This document shows positions 12,569-25,470 of a stretch of DNA of 64,000 bases, one piece after another (positions within the stretch are counted from its first letter, which is position 1; each line of letters starts with the position of its first letter). Location of the stretch: positions 26,247,245 through 26,311,244 of the forward strand of contig NC_066316.1 in the NCBI RefSeq assembly GCF_022539315.1, given 5' to 3'. The position numbers were made by a program, and so were the translations under genes. This DNA is from Serinus canaria (taxonomy: Eukaryota > Chordata > Aves > Passeriformes > Fringillidae). The notes beneath the pieces are model-generated. The model was not told the origin of the DNA. It saw only the letters and a program-made list of their open reading frames with translations, and did not search any database.

Positions 12569-12989
12569 TATATTAGACATTTGATTTTATTTCAGACTGA
12601 GATTTGGAATAATTCAGTTTGTGAAATCACATCGAAATTGTAGTTTTCATAAAATTACAGACAGACCAAAAAAAGTTCTGTAAACCTTTGTCATTTCAGA
12701 TACAAACCTCTTTTAAAGCTACAGGAATGCCTTCTACATATTTCAAGTCATCCAGCATTTACTGGTGGCATATCCAGTAATCATGTTGACAAATTAATGG
12801 TAGAGAATTAGTTGTACATTAAAGATTTAAATTATATTATGCAGCACATTGTCATAAAATGATATAAAACAATTGGCAAATAAATGTAAATTAATTCCAG
12901 TTACTGACATGTAAGAGGCAGACTGACATCTGTACACTTCTTGCCTGGTGCAGCTGCCATACTTTGAGACGTAAAGCAAAGTGGGAAGC

Positions 12990-15900
12990 GGGATGGCGCG
13001 CTGCAGCAGCAGGCAGGGACGGGCCCGGGCCCTGGGCTGGGCAAACCCTACCTCCACTTCTAAACAAACAAATTTGTGTCCAGCATCGCCCCTGCGTGCC
13101 CCCGGGGGGACGGCAGAAAAGTTTCCTTTGTCAAGCGGGATGAATACCTTGTCATGACAATACTCGGGGTTTGGTATTATCCTACCCTGACCAAAATCCC
13201 GCGAGCTCCTATCAATACCCAGGCGCGATTGCTTCCTGGGGCACAACCCCGGGACTTTCAAGGGCTCGCACACTACTGTGCTGCCTAATTATACAGATTC
13301 CATTTCCTGTTATGAAGGAATGCATTACCTGCAGCAAAGGATGCAGAAAATATTGGGCGTGGGAGGCGCTAGGAGGAAGCAGAAAGCGGCCATGAATTCA
13401 AGCCCCAGCCCTGGGTTTATACCCACAATCCAGACCCATGCTGAGAGCCTAATCACTGGGGCCATTCTTTGGGCTGTTGTCCAATCAGTCCCTGAATAGC
13501 AAAACCCCACAATGCGGAGTATGAATTAGAGGGGGGGAATAAACGTGGGCGCAGACTTTTTTTGCAACAATACCTAACTGGGCCTTTCAGCCAGGACAAC
13601 TCACGGACAAAAGCACGGCGGAAATTGAAGTAACTTTTGGAGGCCCTCATCAGTAAGAGCTGGCTTGATGAGGGTAGCGCTGGCTTCTTTTTGTGTGGAC
13701 TGGATCAATTATTCACCGAGGGGGGAGAGGTGGAGGAAAAAAAAGTCTCAAAAATCCAACGTTTGTGTCGCAGTGGCCTTGGAAATCATGGCTGTTCGCT
13801 GAATAAAACCAAATATTTTTGTCTCCTCCTCCTTCTTTCCTTGGCGGGTGCTGCGGTGATTTAGGGGGTGGCTGGTGGAGTGCTTGCATTCCTCACCCTT
13901 CCCCCCCGCGCCCAGAGAAGAGAATAGCTTCTTGAGCTATAGAGATGTCAGGTCCATGTTTTAAAATTTAGCTTTGTTTACCCAACAGAATGGAATTCAT
14001 TACTGCGCAAAAGCGGTTCAATTTTCTGACCTTTTTTATTCAAAATGTTGGAAGTAGCAAAAAGCTCATTTGAAGGTCACAGGTTTATGTATCTATTCTC
14101 TTAAGTGTTTTAGAAATTCATATGGAGGACACTAAAGGTGGAATATGTGAAAACATACTGTTCATTGTTTACCCTAACCTTGCCATGATTATTAGATAAA
14201 TGAGGGAAGCAAAATGGCATTAAAAGCCATTGTTAAAAGTGATTTTTTTTTCCCCCTGAAGACTGTTCATTTTTGCCCCTGATCTGCAAAGGTCATTTGC
14301 TAATTCTTTTCACTGAGTAGTTTATATAACTTCTGCATTTCAAGTCTATAAAAAGCTTTTGCAGACTTTTCATACTGTAAGTAGTAATTTGTTTCATTAC
14401 TGTTTGAATTTTTACATGTAATTCCTATGGACATTTTGCTGATATTGTCAGGCTTAAAAGCTGAGAGGCTTTTCGGTTTTTTCTCCTTTTTTTTTTTTTA
14501 AGGCCAGATTCATTCTATCCAGATAATTTGAAATTAGTGGACTCAATCAGCTGTTGATTTAAAAGCCAAAATTTGCTGCGAAAGATATTTGGAGTAAAAT
14601 TATTTTATTTTTCTACATCCACATCTGATTTGAAAGGCCTTTTCAGCCAGTTATCCAAAGCCAATATTTAACTGTTACTTATTCCCCTAATTTCTGTCCT
14701 TTGTCAGGGAAACTTTCCTCGCTAGATCTTGTTGCTCCGTTCCGCGCTAATTGCGGCTTACATTATATAAATGGCTTTGTAAAGAAAACTATAACCCCCA
14801 GCCTCGAAAGTTGCATGTTTCTATTTGCTCAAACTTGATGCACTTATTTTGAGAGGGTCATTTCGAGGAAAGCTGTGTAGGCACTGAGAATGTCTTGTAT
14901 AATAAGCTTAAACAGAACCTTTTGTCCGTCCTCGTCTTCTCAGGCCCGAAAATTAGGCCTCCTTTTTCTGGCGGGGGGCTGAAGTGGTTCATTACCGCAG
15001 CCTCCTCCGGCAGGCCTTGGCCCAGCCATTCCCAGTACTCGAGCTCTGTAACTTCCTTAGAAAGGACGAAGGAAAACATGGCACACAAAGGTCTTGTTAG
15101 CACTTCCTATGTGAAATTAGCAGCTTTCTAAAAGGTACAACTCCAATTACCTCACATTGTGGGGACGCGCACAAACCCAACAATGAGCCCAGTCTTGCAA
15201 GTGACATGCTGTCTCTCTGGAGTTACTTCCCTAATTAGGGATGACGAAGCCCCATTCTGGCGAGTGCATCTATTTACAGTGGGCCACAATGCCTTAACTC
15301 GAGCATCCTCCTGAAAGGCCAGTGTTAAAAAACACAAGTGCTCTTTTGGCGGAGCCGTCCGTGGGGAAGCGCCGCATTCCTCGCGGCTACACCCTGCCGA
15401 AAAGGGTGGCCGCTTTCCCCTGCATTGTTCACACTTCAGGATTCATTTGGGACAATAAAGCTCCTGCCCCATGAGCGCTGGGAATTACAGTGGACAATGG
15501 CCAGGCTTTCTTAACGGGGTCTAATGATGGAAAAAAAGAAAAATATTTATTGCTTTTGACAGTTTCACAAGGGGCAAAAATCCTTGTCATGGCTTTAAGT
15601 TTCCACAGCTGTTGGAGGAAGGGTGGTCATATGGACTAAAACCGTTCAGCTCCTTTGTTAAGAGGCTGAGCGCAAGGGCCAAGCTGTGAAATTAAAGATT
15701 AAGTTCGTTAAGGTAAGGTAATTGTGCTTGCATCCTTGTTGATACAGGTGTGTGCAGGCAAGGCCTGGCTCAACAGACCTATTTATTTACCTCCTGGCTC
15801 CTTCCCTTCGTCAGGCAAATCGCCTCTCGAGGGTGAGGTGCTGGAAATGCATCTTGTTTGCGTAGCCTGGGACGGGGCTGGTGACGCGCAGCCTGTGCTC

Positions 15901-16480
15901 ACCAGGGCCCCATCAAGAGGGGGAGGAGGGTGGAAAACATTTGGGGGCACCAGCAGACGTACCTTTGCCCAGAGGAGACACCCACCCTGGCTTAGGGCTG
16001 GGGCACATGTCGGCCTCTTTCCTCAGAGGAGAAATGTCTGGAAACACCAGTGGTGCTGCGGTGAGGGAGGCGAAATTATTAATTCCCTGGTAGCTTATTT
16101 GGCATGAAAGTGTTACTGATTATTAGTTTGCTGCTGCTAAGTGTTTGGATTCTTTGCTATTATTGTGTTATTTGTATTGTTAACAGTTCGCAAGTTCAAC
16201 AGTTTCGACTAAATTGCACTGTAATATTAGGGTTCCAATATGAAATTACTGCAGCTAATAAAAAAATAAGACCCTTGTTTAGGTCTATAGCTTCCCAAAT
16301 TCATTAAAAAAAGCCCTCGTGAGTTAACACAAACATTCTGCTGGGGTTGTGCCGCTTTGGATCGGCAGATCAATTATCTATCGTGCTATTTTGGTGACAA
16401 AGTAGGGTGATCATTTTGAATTATTAAAAATGCTGCAATACAGTTATTTCATCAAAGTAAGCATGAAGCAGGGACTTGCA
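12990..16480. promoter_or_regulatory. Putative enhancer / conserved non-coding block
   Basis: This block is non-repetitive and compositionally complex, and has no credible coding frame. It carries many words for developmental transcription factors: TGAAGGTCAC at 14071-14080 and CAAAGGTCA near 14287 (nuclear-receptor half-sites), several ACAAT or ATTGT SOX-like words, and repeated TAATTA/ATTATTA homeodomain words near 16,070-16,430. GC-rich patches lie at about 13,000-13,120 and 15,350-15,420. The texture resembles conserved non-coding clusters around developmental regulators. Conservation itself was not tested, so boundaries and function are inference. Confidence 0.35.
15229..15240. promoter_or_regulatory. 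12-bp palindrome containing a CArG box and a homeodomain site
   Basis: CCCTAATTAGGG is a perfect palindrome. Its central ten bases, CCTAATTAGG, match the SRF CArG consensus CC(A/T)6GG, and its core TAATTA is a homeodomain dimer word. Binding is inferred from motif matching only. Confidence 0.45.
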
Positions 16481-17592
16481 CGAAGGAGCCTGGTGGTTCA
16501 CTGGTTTCCTTCCTCTCGCCCAGCAGTCACCCAGCCCAACGTCCCACCCGGACTGCTGCTAGCACATCCAAGCCTGTGCTCCAGAGCCAGCTGAGGAGCA
16601 GATTCATTTCCATACCTGGTGCTTAAAACCTGTGCCTTTCAGGGCCTCCTCTGTGAGACAGAGCAGTTTAATTCTCTGCTGTTTCCCCTGCTGCAGTCCT
16701 CCCTGTGTGTGTTGCACGGTGCCAAGTGGTTTGTGGTAGCACGCTGAGGTTAGGACACGTGTCATCTCTCTGATGCATGTTCTGCCCCAGATATGGTGCA
16801 GGTCAGGGTCAACAAGTGGACAGCAAAAAATACCTCAGCCTGGTTGCTGTGCTTCCTAGGATAAGCCTGTAGGCAGAATTAAATTTTCTGTCCCACTCCA
16901 TGTTAGCAAGGCAAGAGCTCCTCTCCCATTTGGGGAAAAATACATGGAAATTACTTATGACAGAAATTCCTCAAAGACAATGCCTTTTCTGCAAAGGCAA
17001 AGAGATGTCTGCATTAAGAGGCACATGAAAAAGACCAAGTTTCTTCTCCTTCAAGCTAACAACACGTTAGGCCCAATCCTGCTCATGTTAAAGAATTGGT
17101 TCCATTATTTCCCGCCTGCTCTAATCTGTTTTCCCCATATAGGTGCCTAAGGAAGCAGATAATAGTTCAGGTTAAATATGTGCTGAGATATAGATATGCT
17201 AAATATTAGCAACCTTGCTCTTTTACAGAGACATTTGCTTGTAGACAAATTCTCTCCTTCTGGAGAATATAAATGACATATTGGTGGTTTGAGAAGGCAA
17301 AGGCGTTCAAGTAACCTTCATGCACCTTCTTTAAAATGAAGGATTTAGCTTTACTCCTGTGGCATAGATAATGAATTTTCTTTGCTGGATGGAAAGAAAA
17401 ACCTGTCACATAGCTGGAATATATAGCCTATTACAGCTAACACAACATTTCATCATTTGAACCACTTGATAATTACAAAGAGAATTGCAGGCAACTTCTG
17501 AAGTGTTCTTAAATCTCACTTTATATTTTGGTCCTAGTGAGAGCAATCATTGTAAGGTTCTTTTTGTTGAGGTAAAATGATTTTGATTCTTC

Positions 17593-17615
17593 TTTTTTTT
17601 TTTTTTTTTTTTTTT
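17593..17615. repeat. Poly(T) run, 23 bases
   Basis: This is an uninterrupted T homopolymer in AT-rich sequence. It may mark the A tail of a minus-strand retroposon, but no retroposon body is recognisable. Confidence 0.95.
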
Positions 17616-18747
17616 AATTTCTATATGTTTTTTCTGTAAAGATCTGGTTACTCTTAAAATGATTTAAACTGTTTTCAGCTAGGAAAAAAGTAATTTATGA
17701 AAAAATTAATGTAAAAAATGCCTTTAAAATATATTCCTTCATCCTTTTACATTTTATTTTTTTACAGGCTCTTGAAAAATACATGAAAAAATATAACTGA
17801 ACAGTTCATGAGATAACCTGCCTACAAATCATTGAATCAAATTAGCTTTATTTTCCTTGCATGTAGACATACCTGAGGAAATGTAAGAACTTACAATATT
17901 TATTAAATAACAGCCTAGTAAAAATTTATGTTTTGTTGAGTTAGGTGAAAGGAAGTGGAGAATATTGGTATTTTAGCTATGTTTTTCCATCTGTGTTTGA
18001 AGGTACTATACTATATGTGAAAAATAGTGTCTCTCAGGTAGAGAGTTTTTTGTTTCTTGTTCTCAAGAGGGCTTTGCACCCTGCAACAGTTCACATGTTG
18101 CATGTGGAAATGTTCCCCTCCCTGCCACGTGCACATGCACAGGGTGTCATAGGCATTAAAGAACAATCATAACACATCAATGTGGACCTCAGTGAACATA
18201 ACAGAGTGTGTGTACATTAATGCAATGGCTGTGCAGATGCAGGCATATACACTGATTTGAATACTTTGGCAAATTCTTATCACTTGAAATATATTATATT
18301 GTGGATTATTCACTACTACCTTTCCTGGTTTGCATAAAAGTAGAACAAATCCAGTAATAAGCAAAAAATTTGAGAAAGTACTTTCTATAATGCTGTTTCC
18401 ATTTCTTCTGCTTTGACATCTTGCTGCTATAAAAATAGTGAAATTTTTTTAGGAACCCTTGGCAAATCTTTTGTCTTAGTATTCATTCACTGATTTTTCA
18501 CCTGTGATTAATGATTACTGCGTTCCACTCATTTTGTGATTGATCAGCTCTTCTTGGAGAGCAGTTTTTCCCTCTGAGCTCTATATCCAAGTTGAGCAGT
18601 ACCTGTGCTTTGCTAGACAGACCACTGAGTGAAATACAGCTCACAGAGCTGTTTCTGCCTCTTTGAAGGATAGAACTACACAGCTGCAGTTGGGTACCAG
18701 GCAGTCTCTGGCCTATGAGACAATTTCAGTGTGAATGCAGGATGTTG

Positions 18748-18765
18748 TTTTTTTTTTTTTTTTTT
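18748..18765. repeat. Poly(T) run, 18 bases
   Basis: This is an uninterrupted T homopolymer with no recognisable retroposon alongside. Confidence 0.95.
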
Positions 18766-21665
18766 ATTTACGTGCCAGGTGGTTTTGACTAACCAATATA
18801 TAGTGAATGTTGTTAGGAAAGTGATGAGATTGCATTTCCCTGTGTCCTCTACAGTATGTCCTGAAATTGTAATCTTACTCAGCTGCTGAGTACACCTCCT
18901 GTTCTCTGTGGATTAGTTATTTAGCTTGGGTATTAAGTATATCAGAAAAGCTTAATCTAAGAGTCATTGTATGTGTTTTAATATTGAAATTTGTCTTTGC
19001 AAAATCAAATTTTAATGTTCTAAAATATGTTCATCCCCCTTTAACAGCATGATTAGAAAATGTTTTGCAGGGAGAATGGGTGGACAGATTCATGGTTTTC
19101 ACATAACAGGTTTTTCTGTCCAGCTGGAAGTAAAATGTTCAGAGCATTTTTTATTGTTTTGAAATATTTTTTAAAGGTTAAGGCCAGCATTTATAAAGAA
19201 TCTTGTAGGGGCTAGAAAGGATACCACAAAGCAACCATGCTCTTTTTGGCAAGGGAAATTAGCTTTCCTTAAGCTCCATACTAGCTGCTGGTAGAAAAAT
19301 CAGCCAACATAGTTAGACTCCAGTGCAAGTTATTTCTTTCAAAACTAATGTTACAACTTTCTTTGTAAATTAGCAGAAATTCTTGGGCATAAAACCTTGT
19401 GGGCATCAACTGAGAAGTGCAGTCAGCTTGTGCACAGGGACACTTGGCCATCTGGGAAGTCCTCTTGTGAAATGCCCTAGGGACTCCAGAAAAGCACAGG
19501 TAGGCACCTGTGTGGGCTACTGACAATTGTTTTACAAAAGATGAAAGATTTAAGTGAGCATGGACGTTACATGCCAACTTGACCACAAAAGTGTGGAGGA
19601 GCCCTTTCTGGCCTACTTATTTGGCTCCAAAATTCCTGCAGTGGTTTCCTTCTACACAACGTACAAATTGCCAAAAACGGGAGAAGTTGCTGATTGCATT
19701 TCCCATCACTGTACCCAACAACTATTCCCTCCATCAGATCAAAACTATTTGTGCCTCCAGGGCGTGTGTCTTATCTGCAGGGCTACAAACTTCAACCCCA
19801 ACAGCTCAGGTACAGCCCAGGATGGAGCTGAGGAGCACAAGGATCTTGCCCACAGGGGCCTTTGCTCTCCTTGCAGGAGCTAAGGCAGCACACTGCTCCA
19901 CAGCACTGCAGGCTTCAGTGCAGGGTTAACCTTAGCCAAAGAGCCATCACAGAGCCAGGAATTAGAGAGTTCTCTCTTGGAGAAGCTCTGTTCCCTATTC
20001 TTTTGCCTGTTTTTCTACACTTCATGACATTTATCTTCTGTGGTTTTCAGGTTCGTTCTGAGGAGGCTTGTGACTTCAATTCTTTAAGTAAGGCAATGCA
20101 GAACTTGGAGGCTGTCATTCATCAAGTGGGATCTGCCATCTCAAAATCTGTATTATCAAATTATAATTTTAAATGGACCCTGAAAAATATCCGTGGTTTT
20201 AGTATAGTGATTATTTCTAAGAATAAAATTATGATAATTGAATTTTCTGAAGAGCCTCAGCACTTCTGATACACTCTTGCAACATGTTGTTCCTCCTTTT
20301 TTTTGCCTTTTTATGAAGAACTGAAATGTGGAAAATAATGATGGTCAAAAGGGGTTGAAAGGCTACTTGAATGAAGACAGAGGCCAGGGGCACTGTTTCA
20401 GAAGTAGGAGAAAAAGCATCAGATGCTACTTATGGTCCAGAACAGAGGAATCAAGTCAAGAGAAATGTATGACATTAGACAAGAGAGTGAATTCAGACAG
20501 AATAAGGAGAAGAAAATCTATGGAGAAATGCTGACAAGTATGCAGGCATTTTAGAGCACTACAAAGAGGGATGGTAAGTTTAAAGGGCAGACAAGGACCC
20601 AAAGAAAATAATCCATCCATGATGTTGGTTGGAATGAGGCAAAAGAAAATTGACTTAGGGGTTGACTCTGAGCGTTTTTAAGAATACAACTGAATCTAAG
20701 TCCCTAAAAATCAAGTACCTAGTAAGCAAGCAGATGACTAGTAATGGAGACCCTGTATGCACCCATGTACCCTGATGAACTTGAGCTTTTGATGATAGCA
20801 TTTACACTGATTTGAGTGAGGGTGGAGCAAAAAAAGTGGGTGAGAAGAGGTTACTCTAAGCAAGCAGCTCATGGCCAGCTGAACAGAAAAAGGCCAATGC
20901 AAACTGAATGCTAAAGGTAACATCTCTTTATGTTCCAGAGCTTCCTACCAGCTTTCTTTCCCCACACCCTCTGCATTAATTTTACATCAGAGTGTCAGCA
21001 TTCAAGTTTAATGTAAAACTGCTGTATTGTAGCTGTAATACACAACACTTTCACTCTTCAGTTCCACTGGTTTGAGTTTACTTGAAGCATTCTTGAGCAG
21101 AGAGATATCTTTGGTAGGTCTGTGGGTGCAGCACAGAACTATTCAGGCACTGCTCTTGGTGGAGCTGTAATTCTGGCTCTCTTTTATTATTTCCAGGTGG
21201 AATCGCATCCTACAGACAGTGAGCAAACTCATTTTAAATTCTGCTGTTTTCTTTTCACAGAATCTGATGAATCCTCACTTCCCCCACCTTTCCAGTTTGC
21301 ACCAAACACAGAGATTCACATGCAGCAGTGGAGTGTACCTAAAGACAAAAGTCTCAAGTCCTGGCACAAACACTTGCTTCCACTTCCTTGAGATGTATGT
21401 CAGTGGTGGACCCATGAAGATTCTTTATGTTAATGAAATTGAACACAGGTCTTGGAGGAATCAGGGTGTGGGCAAGGACATAGAAGTGTGACACGCCATA
21501 GTATGCCCTTGAGGTTGGAAAGGAAGGGACATGTCTTTTGTGTCATAAAGATTCAATTTTTAATGTAATTAAAATGTTCATGTTTTCTAGTTCCAGAAAA
21601 TATTGGCATCCTGTTGTCTCTGTCTCCTCTTGGTTCTCATGGCAACATTGCTTTGATTTTTGATT

Positions 21666-21696
21666 TCTCTCTCTCTCTCTCTTTCTTTCCTTCCTT
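21666..21696. repeat. (CT)n then CTTT/CTTC microsatellite
   Basis: About eight CT units grade into TTTCTTTCCTTCCTT. It is a simple polypyrimidine repeat. Confidence 0.9.
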
Positions 21697-21992
21697 ATAC
21701 ATCAGTTTGGGCATGTGAGAGGAGTTAGAATTCAGGAAAGTGTCTGGTGATGCTCATGAAGTGTGATGGTGGAGGTGGTGGTAAAAGGTGTTCCTTCTAT
21801 TGTCATTGAGCCATTTCATTCCCAAGAAACCCTCCTGGTTTGCAGTTCAGTAGATGCTGGTAGGTGTTTGATGTGACCATAACTGTGGTTGTTGGATAAC
21901 TTCTTGTTGAAAAGAAAAGTCCTTTAAAAATGTTGCAAAAATCAGCAAAGAGATGCTATTGCTGGCTAAAACTTAGTTCCCTGAGATTCAAG

Positions 21993-22051
21993 GAGGCACA
22001 GTAAAATCTATGGAAAAACTGTATCTGAGGCACAGTAAAATCTATGGAAAA
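21993..22051. repeat. 25-bp direct repeat, two copies, 34-bp period
   Basis: The same 25-base unit, which starts GAGGCACAGTAAAATC, is found at 21993-22017 and 22027-22051, separated by nine bases. The copies are identical, so the duplication is probably recent. An open frame crosses it but has no recognisable domain. Confidence 0.9.
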
Positions 22052-25000
22052 TATAGATTCACTTCAATAAGGCCAGGACTTAGTACTATCAGTATCAAAT
22101 TTCTAATTATGATCCTCCTTACAAATGTGCTTCACCTGTGGGAGAGGTTTCAAGAGAAGTTTCAGACCAGCTTTCCATCACTTGGATGGCTACAGATCAA
22201 AAACTTGCACTGCCCTGACTACACCACAGATTTCCACAGTAGCATCACATGAGAGAGCTGTGTTCAGCAGCTGGAGATTCAGCTAAGAGACTCCATCAGA
22301 TGGTGCTGAGCTCTGTTGTTAAAGAAAATGCCAGGTCTTCCCCAAGTCCCAGGAAGGAAAATAAATGCAAAGGGCAGAGCTAGTCACAACTTGTTTTGTT
22401 TTTGTTGTCTTGTTCCTGAAAATATCATTAACTGAAAATCAAACCAAACAAGCACACATACACAAACAAAACCATTTTAACACTGAGCACATTCCTTAAT
22501 GTCCTGATTTCCTGCATCTGAACTCCTACCTAGCTGGGGCTCCCTTTTCACAGGGGCTTTTTCCCTGGATGTTTTATACAGGGCTGATCCATTCTATTCA
22601 ACAGGGAAAGGTAACTGTAGCCATAAACAACCACTTTATATTTTTAGCTGCTTTCTCAATCACCTTTTCGTAGTAGGGTGGGTAAGTTACTGACATGTTT
22701 TTCTACATTAAACAAAAGAATAAGTTTCCTGTAGATCATGAAAAATAAAAAAAAGGCAAAAAAATCAAACCTCAAATTTTCAGTGTTCCCAGGGTGGACG
22801 CTGCTATAGAAAGATTTTTCAAACATTTTAGAAATACTTGAATTTAAAAAATAGGAAAAAACCTTTCCCCCTGTAAAAGCTAATGTGGCATCTGTAGCTG
22901 GATGTTAAGATTAATTTTGCATTATTGGTAAACTAGAATTGAAATACCCACAAACTGAATAATCAGACTCCCCAAGTCAATTGAAGCTCTGTATAACAAA
23001 TCCAAATTTGGTATTACAACAAAAAAATTCAAGTGAAATTGACAAGTATCTAAAAGTATCAGAACTGAATTCAAAAGTCCTTGGAGCATAGGTGAGACAT
23101 CATTGAAATACCTCATTCCTTTGACTTCCTTCTGACCATCTAACTTCATCACTAGCAGAACTGCCTTTTTCTGTCTTTGGGTACGAAAGCTCCAAAACTC
23201 TTGTTTCAGTGTCAGTGCTAAATCTGCAGAGCCTAACCCTGGTGGCAATGCAAGCTGAAATTAATATTCAAATTGTGTGGATCAGAACCTTTTTAAGAAT
23301 ATTTCCTTTGACCTTGCCCACCAAAATCAACAAGGAAAGGCATTCTAGGAAACTGTGTACAGAAAATTCTATTAAAAACCTGCTATTTGGATAGAAATCT
23401 AAAATCAGAATTTTTGTTCAAACTTCGAACCTAAATTTGGTCTCTGTGTTAGAAAGGCTTCATAAAGCCTGGATTTGCCTGCTTCTCAGAGGATGGAAGC
23501 TTGCTTTCATTAATGTGATACCTCATGCTAAAGGAAAGGATGAAGACTAACATTGCAGAGGTAACCAACCATAAGTCTTACTAAATCTTAGCTGCTAACA
23601 TTTAATATCCCACCAAAACTGAGCAAATCAATGGTATCTATGCATGTGTACATATCTTTCTAATTGGGGGAAATGTATTGTTCTCTCCTTCCAATTGCCA
23701 GTGTGGTTTGTTGGGGATTTTTTGCCCCTGGACATTTTCTCCCTGCTTTCATACCTGCTCATACCACGTCGGTTGTCAGGTTTTGGAGTGTTTGACATTG
23801 CTGCTGCCATTATAAATTGAAAGATGGAACCATGGGCCAGATTGCTTTTATCTATTATCCAGTTTTGATCTTTCCATCTGCTCTTTGCCAAGTAATGTCA
23901 GCCATGATTATTTCTAACTTGCCAAAATTCTGAACAGCTTTTAAACAGGTGACATTTTCCTATAAAAAGACTCTACCACAAGCATGTTTCTTTTTCCAGC
24001 CCTAAATGTCACCTTTTCTCCCATAATTACAGTGGTCTAAGTGACACATTTCTGGACTACTGACAGTTTTAAAGATTTGCTGTTTGTGGGTATTGCAATT
24101 ACTGTGCATTACCTTCTCCCTTCTGAGAGGAGTGAAATTATTTCCATAGAAGTTGCTGCCTTCACAGTTTTGCCTTTGCTTTTGCACAGCTGGCTCTAGA
24201 CTAGATCTAGACTTAGAAGTTGCTGGGAATAACTTAGTGTCAGGCAAATAAAGAACTTTGGATTAAGCTACTGTCACCACTTAGATGAAATCTTTCTTCA
24301 ACTTTTTCCTTCTTGCCTGGAAGCATTTGAAAAAATATTGTACCCCGAGTAGACTTTGTGGACTAAAATCTTTGAGCCTAGGGTCACTTATGAATGTCAA
24401 CTACACCCCTGTTATAATTATTCTTTCGTGTGGGTACATCTCCTGCAAGTGTCTGTGCTGTGTGAGTCAGCCTCGTGTGATGATACCGCATTTAGCCCAT
24501 GGGCTAATGATGGCACAGGCAGTCCATGTATTTCTGCTGGCATTCCACCTCTTCATGTAGAGAAAGAGTAGGTGGAAAATTAAGGCAGTAAGCCGTCTGC
24601 TGTCATTTACTTGGCCTGCCTTCTGCCTTTCTATTTCACAGCACAAATAAAACCCAGTGACCAACAAACATTACTGACCCAGACATCGTGCAGTTTAAAT
24701 GACGTGTACTGTAAAAAAATCTGATAGCTCCTTGTCTCATCACTTCTTTTGTTTCTAAATAACCCCCCAGGAGAGAGCAGAGACACAAACCAGATATTTA
24801 TTGGTGGACTCTTCAGCTTTCATTCTATGTATCATAGCAAACAGTTCCTAAGGGCAGACTTACTCGAGTCTTTTATGAACTGTAGAATTGGGATTCTCAG
24901 TACTGCATTTGAACACTAGCCATGAATTTTAATATTTCAGATTTGAATAACAATATATATATATCTGTTGGTCTGCACTAGAGATCTCTGGAACTAAAAG

Positions 25001-25239
25001 AAAAACTATTATACTATGAATTTATTTAAAAATCAACTCCTTTATTGATAGATTCTGGACAATAGTTTTATAATATATGCAGATTTACATCCAAAAATTA
25101 CCTACAGATATTAGGAGCCTGAAACAGGAGTTTAAATAATGGAAAGAACAAGAGCAACAATAGGCTTCACAGTCAGTTTCCTTTAAGTCCTTAGTATGGT
25201 CATGAAGTTAAGATACAAAAGCATTTGCAACAACAACAT

Positions 25240-25470
25240 AGTGGGCAGAGAGTATAAAAGAGAGGCCACGAGGCCATTAAGGCAATTAAGAAAGATTAAG
25301 ATTTCTTGTGGTGGAAAGACCCATTAATCAATAGGCCAGAAATCGCAGCATGTTGCAGAATATACTTCTCCTAAAAAAAGAGAACAAACAGGCTAAATAT
25401 ATCCCATACCAAAGGTCACAGAGTTCTCATTAATGAGAAATCATATTAATCCCTCAGATATTGCTGGCTC
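25240..25470. promoter_or_regulatory. TATA-like word in complex AT-rich sequence
   Basis: TATAAAAG at 25253-25260 is followed by GAGGCCACGAGGCCATTAAGG and several ATTAA words. There is no CpG island or downstream coding frame, so a promoter is only weakly suggested. The texture would also fit a conserved non-coding element. Confidence 0.2.

Larger units (their letters stand above)
16500..25100. other. Anonymous non-coding sequence
   Basis: No exon, RNA gene or clear dispersed repeat was recognised. It contains long T runs, a CT repeat and a short tandem duplication, all listed separately. Open frames of up to 135 residues (about 19.86-20.27 kb, plus strand) have no recognisable domain and lie within the length range expected by chance. 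Confidence 0.6.

Noticed and set aside
12827..13273. Minus-strand open frame of 148 residues
   Set aside because: No recognisable domain. It is the longest frame outside the CpG island but still compatible with chance, and it overlaps the putative regulatory block.
19862..20269. Plus-strand open frame of 135 residues, with a possible small exon at 20051-20087 between TTTTCAG and AAGTAAGG
   Set aside because: No recognisable domain, and splice-like words of this quality are common in random sequence.
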